NCBI RefSeq assembly: GCF_008831285.2
Contig: NW_022204672.1
Span: 1 to 27,273 of the forward strand
Source of the DNA: Nymphaea colorata
Taxonomy: Eukaryota; Streptophyta; Magnoliopsida; Nymphaeales; Nymphaeaceae
Direction: 5' to 3'
Length of the DNA: 27,273 nt
Shown here: positions 1-9,968 of the stretch, in pieces
How positions within the stretch are numbered: position 1 is the stretch's first letter
Layout: every line of letters begins with the position of its first letter
The notes under the pieces: generated by a model
The model's input: only the letters and a program-made list of their open reading frames with translations
What the model was told of the DNA's origin: nothing
The model's database searches: none
Position numbers and translations under genes: made by a program

Positions 1-141
1 GGATATTGTGTTATGTTCCATTGTATATGGCCTGAAAGTATGTATTAAAGTTTGATTTTTTATCATTTTATACTGGGCAATTGTTTTGTCAGTGCTTTGT
101 CACATGGGTGATATTTTGGTTACCTATTGCATCTCTCAATC
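1..141. other. AT-rich host flank left of the retrotransposon array
   Basis: This stretch has no similarity to the retrotransposon copies elsewhere in the window and no coding frame of note. It is T-rich, like the right-hand flank. Element homology begins at 142, where the sequence joins the interior of the reverse transcriptase region, matching position 8796 of copy 2. No LTR and no target-site duplication is seen at this edge, so this is a deletion or recombination junction and not an original insertion end. Confidence 0.7.
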
Positions 142-1309
142 TGTGAAGGAGATGCTCGAGAGCGGGTCATTCGACCTAGTAGTAGTCCGTTTTCATCACC
201 CGTTTTGTTAGTAAAGAAGAAGGATGGCACATGGAGGTTCTGTGTAGACTACCGGGCCCTCAATGAGGTCACGGTAAAGGATAAACACCTATACCAGTCA
301 TAGATGAATTACTTGACGAATTGGCTGGTGCTTCTTATTTTTCGAAGATGGACTTAAGAGCAGGCTACCATCAAATTCGTATGCAGAAAGAGGATATTCA
401 CAAGACCGCGTTTCGTACTCATGATGGCCATTACGAATTCCTCGTAATGCCTTTTGGATTGACAAATGCACCAGCTACTTTCCAGAGGTGCATGAATGAT
501 CTCTTTCGAAGATACTTGCGGGACTATGTATTGGTGTTCTTTGATGACATACTCGTGTACAGTCCAACTCTTGAGATGCATGCGAAGCATTTGGACACCG
601 TCCTTACTATCCTGAGGGACAACCAGCTCTATGCTAAGATGTCCAAGTGTACTTTTGGCCAAACTTCAGTAGGATACTTGGGACACGTTGTCTCTAAGGA
701 GGGCGTTAGAGCTGAGCCAGAGAAGTTGGTAGCAATCGAGCAGTGGCCTCTACCCAAGAATCCAAAAGAGATGCGTGGATTTTTGAGGCTGACCGGATAT
801 TATAGACGCTTCATCAGTGGCTATGGGTCAATAGCTTCACCATTGACCCACATGTTGAAGAAGGGACCATTTCAGTGGTCAGACAAATCGAGGGAGGCCT
901 TCACCCAGTTGAAGGCAGCACTTGTTTCAGCGCCCGTTTTGACTTTGCCAAATTTTGATAAGGAGTTCACTATTGAGACTGATGCCAGTGATGTGGGAGT
1001 TGGGGCAGTTTTGAGTCAGGAGGGACATCCAGTGGCATACATGTCCAAGGCGCTTACGAAAAGGGCCAAGCCTCTCTCCACTTATGAGAAGGAGCTCCTA
1101 GCTATGGTGTTAGCAGTGGACAAGTGGCGTCCTTACTTGTTGGGAAGAAAGTTTGTGGTTAGGACCGACCACAATAGCCTAAAATATATGGTGAACCAGC
1201 GCATTACCACTCCTATCCAACAACGATGGCTCTCTAAGTTGTTGGGTTATGATTTCACCATAGAGTATAAGAAAGGTAACGAAAATACAGCGCGGATGCT
1301 CTCTCACGT
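142..1309 (+). pseudogene. pol: Copy 1 reverse transcriptase-RNase H remnant
   Basis: The RT segment shows the first catalytic Asp in the [11 protein letters not shown] motif (Asp at 351-353), then the [13 protein letters not shown] block and the FFDD active site (537-548), followed by the thumb and RNase H with its TDAS Asp and the RTDHNSL block. Position 336-338 is TAT (Tyr), the residue expected in this family, whereas copies 2 and 3 have a stop there. An open frame runs from 321 to 1325. One-base losses near 165 and 287 break the frame upstream, and another near 1291 breaks it just before the end of RNase H. It is not translatable as a polyprotein. RT and RNase H would copy element RNA into DNA. 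Confidence 0.9.
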
Positions 1310-2960
1310 TTGGGAGAGAATATGATGATGACTTTGTCAGTTGTGAGTACGAATCTGTGGGACAGGATTGCATTAGAGCAGGATGCTGAGGATAGCACTA
1401 GACTGTTGAAGGCATCAGTGACACAAAATGAGGGATCCGTCCCTAACTACTCCATTCGTGGAAGGCTCCTATGTCGCAAAGGACAAGGTAGTGATTCCCA
1501 AGCAATCCACTCTCAGGGGACGAGCTTATTAGGCACTTCCATGAGTCTGCCACAGCGGGCCATGAGGGGGTGGACCAAGACCATAGGCAGGATCAAGCCC
1601 CAGTCTGGTGGGAGGGCTTGAAGGCTGATGTGAAGAGGTTTGTGCGAGATTGTCAGATATGCCAGAGGGAGAAGTATGAGGCAGTCAGGCCTCCCGGGCA
1701 CCTAGTTCCCCTACTATTCCTACACAGCCATGGAGAGATGTCTCTATGGATTTTATAGAGGCAATGCCTAAGTCAGAGGGGAAAGAGTCAGTCATGGGTG
1801 GTAGTTGACAGACTGACGAATATGTTCACTTTGTGCCCTTACCTCGCCTATATCAGGGTCCCTCGTTGCTGCAGCCTAAGACGATCATGTTGGAAGCTTC
1901 ATGGAATGCCCAACACCATCGTGGTGACCGGGACTCTATTTTCTTGGCAGCCTTTTTGGCAAGAGTACATGCGACTGGCAGGTACCTCTATACATTTTAG
2001 CACTGCACACCATCCTCAGACAGATGGACAGAGTGAGGTAGTGAATCGTACATTGGAGACGTACCTCAGATGTTATGCAGGGGCACGACCCAACACTTGG
2101 TCAGACATATATCGTGGGCTGAGTGGTCCTATAACACTAGCCTCCATTCAAGCACAGGAGTCACACCGTATGAGGCAGTGTATGGTTTTCCACCTCCCAC
2201 TATTCCTCGGTTATGAAGAAGGGACAGCCATGGACGATGAATTGGATAGCACCTTACGAACTCGTGAAGAGATTCTGGAATCTCTTAAGCAGAACATCGC
2301 TAAGGCCCAAACTCGTATGCAACAGTTCTACAATAAGGGACGAAAAGATAGAGAGTTCAGTGTGGGAGACTATGTATGGCTGAAGCGACTCCCTTTCAAA
2401 CAGAAGTCCTTATTGGGGCAGCCCTATTCTAAACTCCTTCCCAAGTATTTATGGTCCATACCAAGTACTTCAAAGAATAGGGAAGGCTGCTTATCGCATC
2501 TCCTTACCACCGGCTGCCCAAGTTCATCCGGTTTTTCACGTGACACGGTTGAAGCCACACCACGGTTCTCTCCCTGGGAACATTTGACACATCCCGAACC
2601 AGCAGCCCACTCCATATCGGATCTTGAAGCATCGATATGATTTGAGAGATGGTAGGCAACGGCATGAGATTTTGATTGAGTGGGAAGGTCCAGACGGAGG
2701 TACCTCTTGGGAGGACTTGGAACAGATTCGTCTTCGTTCCCTACGTCACGAGCCTGGGGACTTCGTCTCCGTTTCCCTATGCACGAGCTGTGGACAAGCT
2801 CGATCTGAGGAGGGTGAGATTGATACGAGCCTTCCTAGAACTCGTGCTCCCATGTTGGCACCTCTGCAGAAGGCGCTCGTATTGGTAGGGAGGCTAACTT
2901 TTCTTGTCTTGAGTTTGGCGGAAACAGGTGGACCAAGCCGGCTGCACATGGAAGACCTAG
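1310..2960 (+). pseudogene. pol: Copy 1 integrase-chromodomain remnant, heavily frameshifted
   Basis: Fragments in several frames together match the integrase of copies 2 and 3. Visible are the zinc-binding CxxC with Gln at 1654-1656 (a stop in the other copies), the first catalytic Asp at 1749-1751, the second near 1926-1928, the catalytic Glu at 2035-2037 and the chromodomain from 2615 to about 2743. A TAA at 1877-1879 is shared with both other copies. Single-base indels recur about every 60-100 bases, for example near 1479, 1517, 1570, 1600, 1711, 1796, 1820, 1860, 1892, 1958, 2100, 2211 and 2448, almost all in homopolymers. Integrase would join the DNA copy to the genome, and the chromodomain would steer it to chromatin marks. 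Confidence 0.85.
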
Positions 2961-3105
2961 GTGGGTTCAACCTAGGAGACCTAGACCCGCCGGTCTGGGT
3001 GTGAAAGGCCCAAGCGCACCTAGCTTGGATGAAGAAGACCCGGACCCACTTAGTCCGGAAGAGGATGACCTAGGCACGTCTGGCCTAGATGATGGTGGGC
3101 TCGGC

Positions 3106-3120
3106 TTGGAGAGGAGCATA
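3106..3120 (+). promoter_or_regulatory. Candidate polypurine tract, copy 1
   Basis: A purine-rich stretch (GGAGAGGAG then CATA) precedes TGTGATC, the proposed LTR start. In LTR elements a polypurine tract primes plus-strand DNA synthesis just upstream of the 3' LTR. The four non-purine-rich bases between tract and TG make the assignment tentative. A second purine run, GGAAGAGGA, abuts TG at 3066 and is an alternative. Confidence 0.35.
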
Positions 3121-3333
3121 TGTGATCAGGCATGGATCAAGAGCAGTGGGCTCGGACCCACTTGGAGAATCAAGTTGACGAAGCTCGGGCGGACCCGGGC
3201 GAGGTGGGGCTTTGGCCCAATTCAGATTTGAACTTTTTATTTGAGTTAATTTGCTTATGTACGTTTTCTTTATTAGACTCGATTTGCTTTCGTCTCATCT
3301 CGAGACACAACTTGGAACCGGTTCGGGCACTTG

Positions 3334-3341
3334 TATTTAAG
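3334..3341 (+). promoter_or_regulatory. TATA-like box of LTR1
   Basis: TATTTAAG lies about 213 bp from the proposed LTR start and about 50 bp upstream of a CT-rich stretch (TTTTCTCTCTCTCC) like those near plant transcription starts. It is conserved in all three LTRs. I infer the U3 promoter here; the transcription start itself cannot be placed from sequence alone. Confidence 0.5.
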
Positions 3342-4682
3342 CCCAAAACCGAGACACTTAATCATTATCGTTAATCAAATTGAAGTTTTCTCTCTCTCCG
3401 TGTGAAGAGTCCCTTGGGCCTTAGGTCGTGGCTTCCATGGAAGCACTACATTGCAATGCTCACCAAGCCGTGAGATTAGTGGGAGATTCAAGCTCCGTTA
3501 ATGGCCGCCGGCTGCCATTGACAACTTGGATTTGCAGCGTTCCGAACCAAGAGATCCTTGGATAGGCAGCCGTGCCTTCTCCTTGATCACGAAGGAGTTG
3601 AGAGGTGGCTGCACTAGAGGAAGTTGAAGAGGTGCCGCCCGTGGTTCTGGCCCGTCTTCTTCAACATCGACATCCGGCGAGATCCTCAATCATGAGCTAA
3701 GTATTCTGATCTTCTTAGTACTTGGTGGATGAGATCTCGGTCTCCCTTAACCACAACATCAACGCAGGCCCAAGCCTTGCATTCGGGGGATAAATTGCTC
3801 GTCTAACTAGGTCTGGACCAGCGGCATCGCGTGGAGAAGAAGACCTACCTTGGAGACAACTTGAGGACGATCAGGAGCATCCGGCTGGATTTCTTCCAGC
3901 AGCCTAAATCCTGTAATATTATGTTGAATCTGAGATAGGTGAGGCGTCCCTAGTCTCTATACGAGTTCTGGACCAAAAGGAGAAGGCTAGGGCGAGGAAG
4001 GAGAAAGTCCGTGGAAGGAAAGAGTGCCATCGCGGAGGGAAAGAAGGAGAAGCGCGGAAGGGGCGACTCTCGGATTTCTGAAGGGCGCGTCAGAAACCAC
4101 TTCTGCTAAAACAGCTGTATTTGGAGATTTACTGGGAGTTTTGAGGCATCTATAACTTGTTGGAAAGCTCTCATCCTCAGGTACAACATACTAAAATTTC
4201 AGCCCGATCGGACCAGGGCGCACCGTCAAATCTGCCGCTGAAGTTAGCTGTTTCCGCCGCCGCCGCTCAGGCGCAGTCCGCCGCAGAACCGCCACTGCAG
4301 AGGCTGTTTCCGGCGATTCCGATGGAGTTTTCTGGCGATCCATATACCGTTGGATTCGTAATTAAAAGTTCTACAACATTTCAAAAATCAAGGTATTTGG
4401 ACTTCATTTGACAAGTGAATCATCGACTGCAAGTTCTGGACGTTGAAGGACTGCTTGTCGGTTTCATGGAGTAGATCAGACTTCCGGTTAATTTTCCGGC
4501 CAGCTCCGGGGACTTCCAGCCAAAACCAACTTTTGGGTAATTAGTTCCAAGTCTGCCATTGCTATATCTTGATTTTACTTGAATTATTTCGTGTTTAGCA
4601 AGGTCAAATGCGGTCAAACATTTGGCGACGGAAGTGGAAGGACACTTGTGGTATTTGGAACGGGCGCCACGTGTCCCTTGCA

Positions 4683-5058
4683 CCAAGGAGGAAGGTGGCC
4701 CTTTCCTAATCCGTCCCTACTGATTAGGGAAAGGAGGATTTGGCGCGATTTGGGTACATTGTACCTAGACACTTACCTAAGTGAGCAGGCCGGGTGGCGT
4801 CCTAGGAACGTGCCACGTGGAAAAGGAAATCTCGTCCTCCCTTGTGCGAAATCTCTTTCCTATTTCTCCTCCAACGAGATAGGAAAGGTGGAGATTGCGG
4901 TTGGATACATTGTATCTAGGCGCCTTCTATTGAGGGCAGAATCTCGTCAATCTTGCGGGGATCTTGTTCCTATTTCCTCTCCAACGAAATAAGAAAGACT
5001 AGCTCGTGGAGGCTAGGTGCATTGTACCTAGACGTTTCCTAATCAAGGCAAGATCTCG
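4683..5058 (+). repeat. Degenerate tandem repeat inside LTR1
   Basis: Three diverged units each contain a palindrome-like core (TACATTGTA at 4755 and 4906, TGCATTGTA at 5018) followed by CTAG and end in ATCTCG (ending 4834, 4946 and 5058). The last two units are exactly 112 bp apart; the first carries about 39 extra bases between core and end. CCAACGAGATAGGAAAG-like blocks also recur at about 4871 and 4981. The structure is repeated in LTR2 and LTR3, so it is old in this family. Confidence 0.75.
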
Positions 5059-6275
5059 GTGCATCCTTGGGGGATTCTCATGCACGAATGAAGGGATTTC
5101 CTCCACGATCTTAGGAGGCGATTTGCACCAAATTTGGGAAGCCTCTTCATCCCAGCTCGTGTGAAGAGGAAGGAGCTCACTTGGAGAAGGCGTGAGTCAA
5201 GCTAGGAGCTGAGAACGTCAAGGAAGAACCGGCCGGATTCCGTCTAACATACCTCGCTGAGGATTCCACATCCGCCAAAGAAGAAGGAAGGAGAAGGAGC
5301 ATTACATGAGGATTGCCTCAACGTCCGCCGGCGCACCGGCGATCGCCTCCCCCTCTCAATACAAAAGACCGGGGTTGAATTGGTCTTACGGGTGAAGGCT
5401 TTCCTCATCTCGAAGTTGATTTTCCGTTAAACTTTTATATATTGATACTTGCTGGATTTGTTTCTCCAATCTTCATTCTAGCAAGAAGGACGTGTGGCTC
5501 AACCTCTACCCGTGGGAGATTGCAGCCCAAGGAGAGAAGGGACCGCACTCGTCGGGCGAAATCGACGATAGCTTCCCCCAATCGACAGTCCGTTCACTCT
5601 TGGGGTCGATTGGAAATCCGGTGAAGATATTCCCTCTCTCTTTTACGTTCAATCCTAGATAGAACTTGATCCTCTCTTGTTCTTGTAATTCTATCTAAGG
5701 ACTTTGGCGACCGGAGTAGGAGTGGAGCTGAATACCGAAGGGCAACCGCGTGTTGTGGCCTTTACCTTCGGTGAGCAAGAGGAGCCCCAAGCGTGGCCTT
5801 GGGAGGTAAAAATTTGGATCACCCTATAGATCCGGGGAAGGGAGTATTGCTTTCTATCCTGCCTTCGGCATTGACAACCGGCTGGAATCCCTCCAAGGCA
5901 CCTTGCCAAAGACACGATTTCCGGGTTGTGGACCACCTAGGGATAAGGGCGTGGTTTGATTCGCATAGGGATTGCATGACAGGATGGTTTGAATGGTTTG
6001 GAGAATGATGAGTGAGATGAGTGCTTGATGTATCGCTCCGCTTTGTATTAAGCCTCACATCCATTCTAGATTCTTGTAGTAGGTTCAAGCTGGGATTGGG
6101 GAAGCCATACTTGTAAAATCTTGACCTACATTTGAGCCGGGGTTGCTGTCCGGCGGGAACCACTCTTGTAATTAATTTTTAAACTCTATATCGGCAACAT
6201 CCTCCTAGATCTTGGAGAGGGTCTCGACCACTTTTTGAAGGTTTTCGTGGCCGCATTGGGGCAGACCCTACCAGT

Positions 6276-6287
6276 TGGTATCAGAGC
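6276..6287 (+). promoter_or_regulatory. Primer-binding site of copy 2 (initiator tRNA-Met)
   Basis: TGGTATCAGAGC is complementary to the 3' end of plant initiator tRNA-Met, the usual minus-strand primer of Ty3/gypsy and Ty1/copia elements. It begins 2 bases after the LTR end at 6273. Confidence 0.95.
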
Positions 6288-6544
6288 AGTTGGAGGACAC
6301 CTAGTTGCTGATTTGGTTGCTTGGCAGCCATTGGAGACGCTCGGAGTTCATCTTGCTAGATTCGACCAGCGCAAGGAGTTTACAGGGCAGATTTGAGACA
6401 CTATTCGGTCACGGTTTTCTAGCAGATTTGGGCAGTTTGTGCTAGTGGTTTTCAGGCAGCGACAGTAGTGTTTATTTCAGTTTTGGTCCAGTTTTCAGTT
6501 CAGCATATTGCAGCTTTTGTTTGAGACATTTTTACTTGAGTGTG
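6288..6544 (+). other. Untranslated leader of copy 2
   Basis: About 257 bp lie between the primer-binding site and the gag ATG. The stretch is T-rich with repeated CAG and GCAG words and no long frame. In LTR elements this region carries packaging and dimerisation signals, but I can point to none specifically. The same leader lies at 14963-15219 in copy 3. Confidence 0.6.
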
Positions 6545-8104
6545 ATGGCTCCACGTAAGGCTAAGACCATCGAACCCGAAACCATGGCGGTAGAGGGTGA
6601 ACAAGTCGTGGTGGAGGAGACTCGTATAATAGAAAGAGGGGAGCCCTCGGGCACCAACTCCAAATTAGACCTTATCCTTAACCAATTAGCTGGGGTAACA
6701 CAAACCATTGCCAATATGGACAGCCGGTTGAACAACCTAGAGCAAAGGAGAAACCCACCTCGTTCCCAAACCTCTTCCTACTATCGTAGGAATGACCCCA
6801 TAGGAGCAGTGAGTGAGACATTTTTGGGGGATGCTAGGAGAGCAAGCCTAAGGGGACAAGGGGTAGAACAACCACCTAGAGCCCACACATATGTTCTCCA
6901 AAACGAACCAGTCCCACCCCCTATCCAACGCCAAATTACCCATCCTCAACTCACTAATGGTACCAACCAAAACGGGGCACCCATACATGTGGGGGAAAGA
7001 GCCAGACGAGGGGGTGAGAGACCTACACCGGAGGAGATAAGGAGAGCCTTCCTAGAACAAAGGCAAAACCATGAGAGGTAGCACCACGACGAGCCTTACC
7101 AAGATATGGGTCCACACCATGAAGGACCAAGGAGACATCATGAAAATCGCTCCATGCATTCCATGACTTTTGGCGGGTTTGAGGAAGAATTAGATAGGAA
7201 AATCGAGATGATGAACGGCCAAGGTAGAGGTCAGCACCATGCTGGTTTTAATCATAGAAGGAGAGACCGACAAAATGAGGAGCCGAGGCTCCCTATGCCA
7301 AAAATGGACTTCCCTAAATTCAATGGGAAAAGGCCAAAGGAATGGGTCTACAAAGCCGAACAATACTTCATTTGCCAAGAAATTGCAGAGCAACACAAGA
7401 TTCATTTGGCCAAGATGTATCTAGAAGAGGAGGCCATGCAATGGTATTGCTTTTGGGAAGAGGACTATCCAAACACCACTTGGGACCTCTTCAAGGACGA
7501 ACTTTTACTACGGTTTGGAGAGACCACGTACGTTAACCACGAGATTGAATTGAGAAATCTCAAGCAAACTTCTACCGTCCAAGACTATCAAAGCAAGTTT
7601 GAGAGACTATGTAGCATGGTTAAAAATCGACCAGAGGATTCCAAGATCGCCCACTTCATAGGGGGTCTTGATGAGGACATTCAAATTGAGATGCTTAGGG
7701 ATCCTCCTACCGAATTAAGGAGATGTTTTGCATTGGCCAAGACTATTGAGGAGCAACTTAGAAGAAGAGAGGCAAGAAAGAAGGCTTACAAACCAGGGAT
7801 TGCATCCAAACCCAAGCTTAATTTTGTGAAATCAGCTCCACCCCAAAGAAAGTTTGAAAACCGGCCAGCCTTTCGCAATAACATTCCCATTAAATACATT
7901 TCACGTCAAGAAAGAGAGGAAAGGATTAAAAAGGGGCTTTGCTTCAACTATGAAGAAAAGTGGCATGCGGGTCATAAGTGCAAGCATTTTCAGTTATATG
8001 AGGTCACAGATAGTGATGAGGAACTTGAGGGAAGCGAAGAGGTAGATACCAAGGGCACGGAGGTAGCCAAGGTAGAAGAAGATACCGAGGAGAAAGAGGA
8101 GGGC
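6545..8104 (+). pseudogene. gag: Copy 2 gag (capsid/nucleocapsid), interrupted by a stop
   Basis: Gag forms the particle in which element RNA is reverse transcribed. I place the start at the ATG at 6545 (MAPRKAK); the frame is open upstream only to a TTG. Residues about 43-75 form a heptad-like coiled coil (LDLILNQLAGVTQTI onward). A TAG at 7079-7081 ends the first frame at 178 codons, and the same frame resumes at once. A retrotransposon gag domain follows ([20 protein letters not shown] onward, from about 7310), then a basic linker and a zinc knuckle at 7940-7981. The knuckle reads C-x2-Y-x4-H-x4-C: the second Cys is Tyr (7949-7951), which should abolish zinc binding. An acidic, Glu-rich linker leads into protease. 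Stop and Cys loss are shared with copy 3. Confidence 0.9.
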
Positions 8105-8499
8105 TTGTGTCACGCTCTCACAAACAACGGGCCCAATGCCATGAAGGTTGTGGGTAATATCAATAACCAAAAGGTGATTGTTCTTCTTGATACCGGAGCC
8201 ACCCACAACTTCCTCAATTCGAGGTTGGCTCATCTCGTGGATGGCAAGACGACTCCTCAAGCTTCTTTCAATGTCATGGTTGGAAATGGAGAGAAACTAG
8301 CTTGCAATGAAATTTGCAAAAACGTGGGCTTGGAAATGCACAAGGTTCCTTCAAGGTTGATCTATACCTTCTTCCCATTGGGGGTGTAGATGTAGTACTT
8401 GGGATTCAATGGATGAAAACCTTGAAAAGGATCTTGTGGGACTTGGATGACATGACTATGACGTTTCCTAAGGAGGGTGGAGGGGAAGTAACCCTCAGA
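8105..8499 (+). pseudogene. pol: Copy 2 aspartic protease, frameshifted
   Basis: The retropepsin-type active site DTGAT is at 8189-8203, preceded by hydrophobic IVLL and followed by [10 protein letters not shown], as in plant gypsy proteases that mature the polyprotein. Loss of one T in the run at 8350-8351 (three Ts in copy 3) shifts the frame and leads to a stop at 8387-8389. The correct frame continues in the neighbouring phase through the conserved [10 protein letters not shown] block. This deletion is private to copy 2. Confidence 0.88.
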
Positions 8500-9968
8500 G
8501 CAATCAATCCTAGCGTGGACCCGAAGCCGGCCTTGAAGGCCCTCATTGCAAATCAGCCAGCATATTGGCTAGTGTCCATGGTAAAAGATGTTGTACCTTC
8601 CACCACCAGTGTTGAAGAGATTCCTCGGGTCATTCAGTGTGTGATTGATCGGTTTTCTTCAGTTTTTGAAGAGCCTAAAAGTTTGCCTCCCATTCGTTCC
8701 TATGATCACATGATTACCCTCACCAAGGGGGCAGAGGCAGTGAATGTGCGTCCATATCGGTCTGCCTATAGTCAAAAGGCCGAGATAGAAAAACTTGTGA
8801 AGGAGATGCTCGAGAGCGGGGTCATTCGACCTAGTAGTAGTCCGTTTTCATCACCCGTTTTGTTAGTAAAGAAGAAGGATGACACATGGAGGTTCTGTGT
8901 AGACTACCGGGCCCTCAATGAGGTCACGGTAAAGGATAAACACCCTATACCAGTCATAGATGAATTACTTGACGAATTGGCTGGTGCTTCTTAATTTTCG
9001 AAGATGGACTTAAGAGCAGGCTACCATCAAATTCGTATGCAGAAAGAGGATATTCACAAGACCGCGTTTCGTACTCATGATGGCCATTACGAATTCCTCG
9101 TAATGCCTTTTGGATTGACAAATGCACCAGCTACTTTCCAGAGGTGCATGAATGATCTCTTTCGAAGATACTTGCGGGACTATGTATTGGTGTTCTTTGA
9201 TGACATACTCGTGTACAGTCCAACTCTTGAGATGCATGCGAAGCATTTGGACACCGTCCTTACTATCCTGAGGGACAACCAGCTCTATGCTAAGATGTCC
9301 AAGTGTACTTTTGGCCAAACTTCAGTAGGATACTTGGGACACGTTGTCTCTAAGGAGGGCGTTAGAGCTGAGCCAGAGAAGTTGGTAGCAATCGAGCAGT
9401 GGCCTCTACCCAAGAATCCAAAAGAGATGCGTGGATTTTTGAGGCTGACCGGATATTATAGACGCTTCATCAGTGGCTATGGGTCAATAGCTTCACCATT
9501 GACCCACATGTTGAAGAATGGACCATTTCAGTGGTCAGACAAATCGAGGGAGGCCTTCACCCAGTTGAAGGCAGCACTTGTTTCAGCGCCCGTTTTGACT
9601 TTGCCAAATTTTGATAAGGAGTTCACTATTGAGACTGATGCCAGTGATGTGGGAGTTGGGGCAGTTTTGAGTCAGGAGGGACATCCAGTGGCATACATGT
9701 CCAAGGCGCTTACGAAAAGGGCCAAGCCTCTCTCCACTTATGAGAAGGAGCTCCTAGCTATGGTGTTAGCAGTGGACAAGTGGCGTCCTTACTTGTTGGG
9801 AAGAAAGTTTGTGGTTAGGACCGACCACAATAGCCTAAATATATGGTGAACCAGCGCATTACCACTCCTATCCAACAACGATGGCTCTCTAAGTTGTTGG
9901 GTTATGATTTCACCATAGAGTATAAGAAAGGTAACGAAAATACAGCCGCGGATGCTCTCTCACGTTTG
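8500..9968 (+). pseudogene. pol: Copy 2 reverse transcriptase-RNase H with nonsense and frameshift
   Basis: RT starts with the [20 protein letters not shown] block near 8785, then VKKKD and [15 protein letters not shown] at 8992-8994 replaces the Tyr codon seen in copy 1, just before [11 protein letters not shown] (catalytic Asp at 9007-9009). The FFDD active site is at 9193-9204. RNase H follows, with its TDAS Asp at 9637-9639 and RTDHNSL near 9820. One A missing from the run at 9837-9839 (four As in copies 1 and 3) shifts the frame, with a stop at 9847-9849; the other phase resumes at 9843. Copy 2 also has Asp in KKKDD where copies 1 and 3 have Gly. Confidence 0.9.

Larger units (their letters stand above)
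142..6273 (+). mobile_element. Copy 1: 5'-truncated Ty3/gypsy chromovirus (pol remnant plus LTR1)
   Basis: This copy lacks its 5' LTR, leader, gag, protease and the first part of reverse transcriptase. What remains aligns collinearly with copy 2 from 8796 onward and copy 3 from about 17472 onward, and ends with LTR1, which also serves as the 5' LTR of copy 2. Few base substitutions separate it from the other copies, but about 25 single-base insertions or deletions break its reading frame, most of them in homopolymer runs. It keeps sense codons at two sites where copies 2 and 3 carry stops (336-338 and 1654-1656), so it is not a simple copy of either. Confidence 0.9.
3121..6273 (+). repeat. 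LTR1 (3' LTR of copy 1 and 5' LTR of copy 2)
   Basis: The 3' end at 6273 (CCCTACCA) is well supported: it lies 2 bases before the primer-binding site, and LTR3 meets host DNA at the equivalent base. The 5' end is my best estimate, TGTGATC just after a purine-rich stretch; 3066 and 2883 are alternatives. The LTR is about 3.15 kb, long but normal for Tekay/Del chromoviruses. It carries a TATA-like box at 3334, a CT-rich stretch just downstream, CACGTG boxes at 4668 and 4814, and a degenerate internal tandem repeat at 4683-5058. Short frames inside it differ between copies and look non-coding. Confidence 0.75.

Noticed and set aside
354-662. Antisense 102-codon frame repeated at 9010-9318 and 17686-17994
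   Set aside because: It is the complement of the RT core and is conserved only because RT is; no domain and no independent support.
5691-6163. Short frames in the LTRs (for example 114 codons at 5819-6163 and its equivalents in LTR2 and LTR3)
   Set aside because: They lie in both orientations in LTR sequence, match no domain and have no coding context.
6521-6544. Gag start at 6521 (and 15196)
   Set aside because: The codon there is TTG. The first ATG in frame is at 6545 (15220), which gives a normal MAPRKAK start.
8992-8994. Programmed stop readthrough or gag-pol frameshift site
   Set aside because: Copy 1 has a Tyr codon at the same place, and the stop falls within RT, not at a gag-pol boundary, so it is a mutation and not a translational control.
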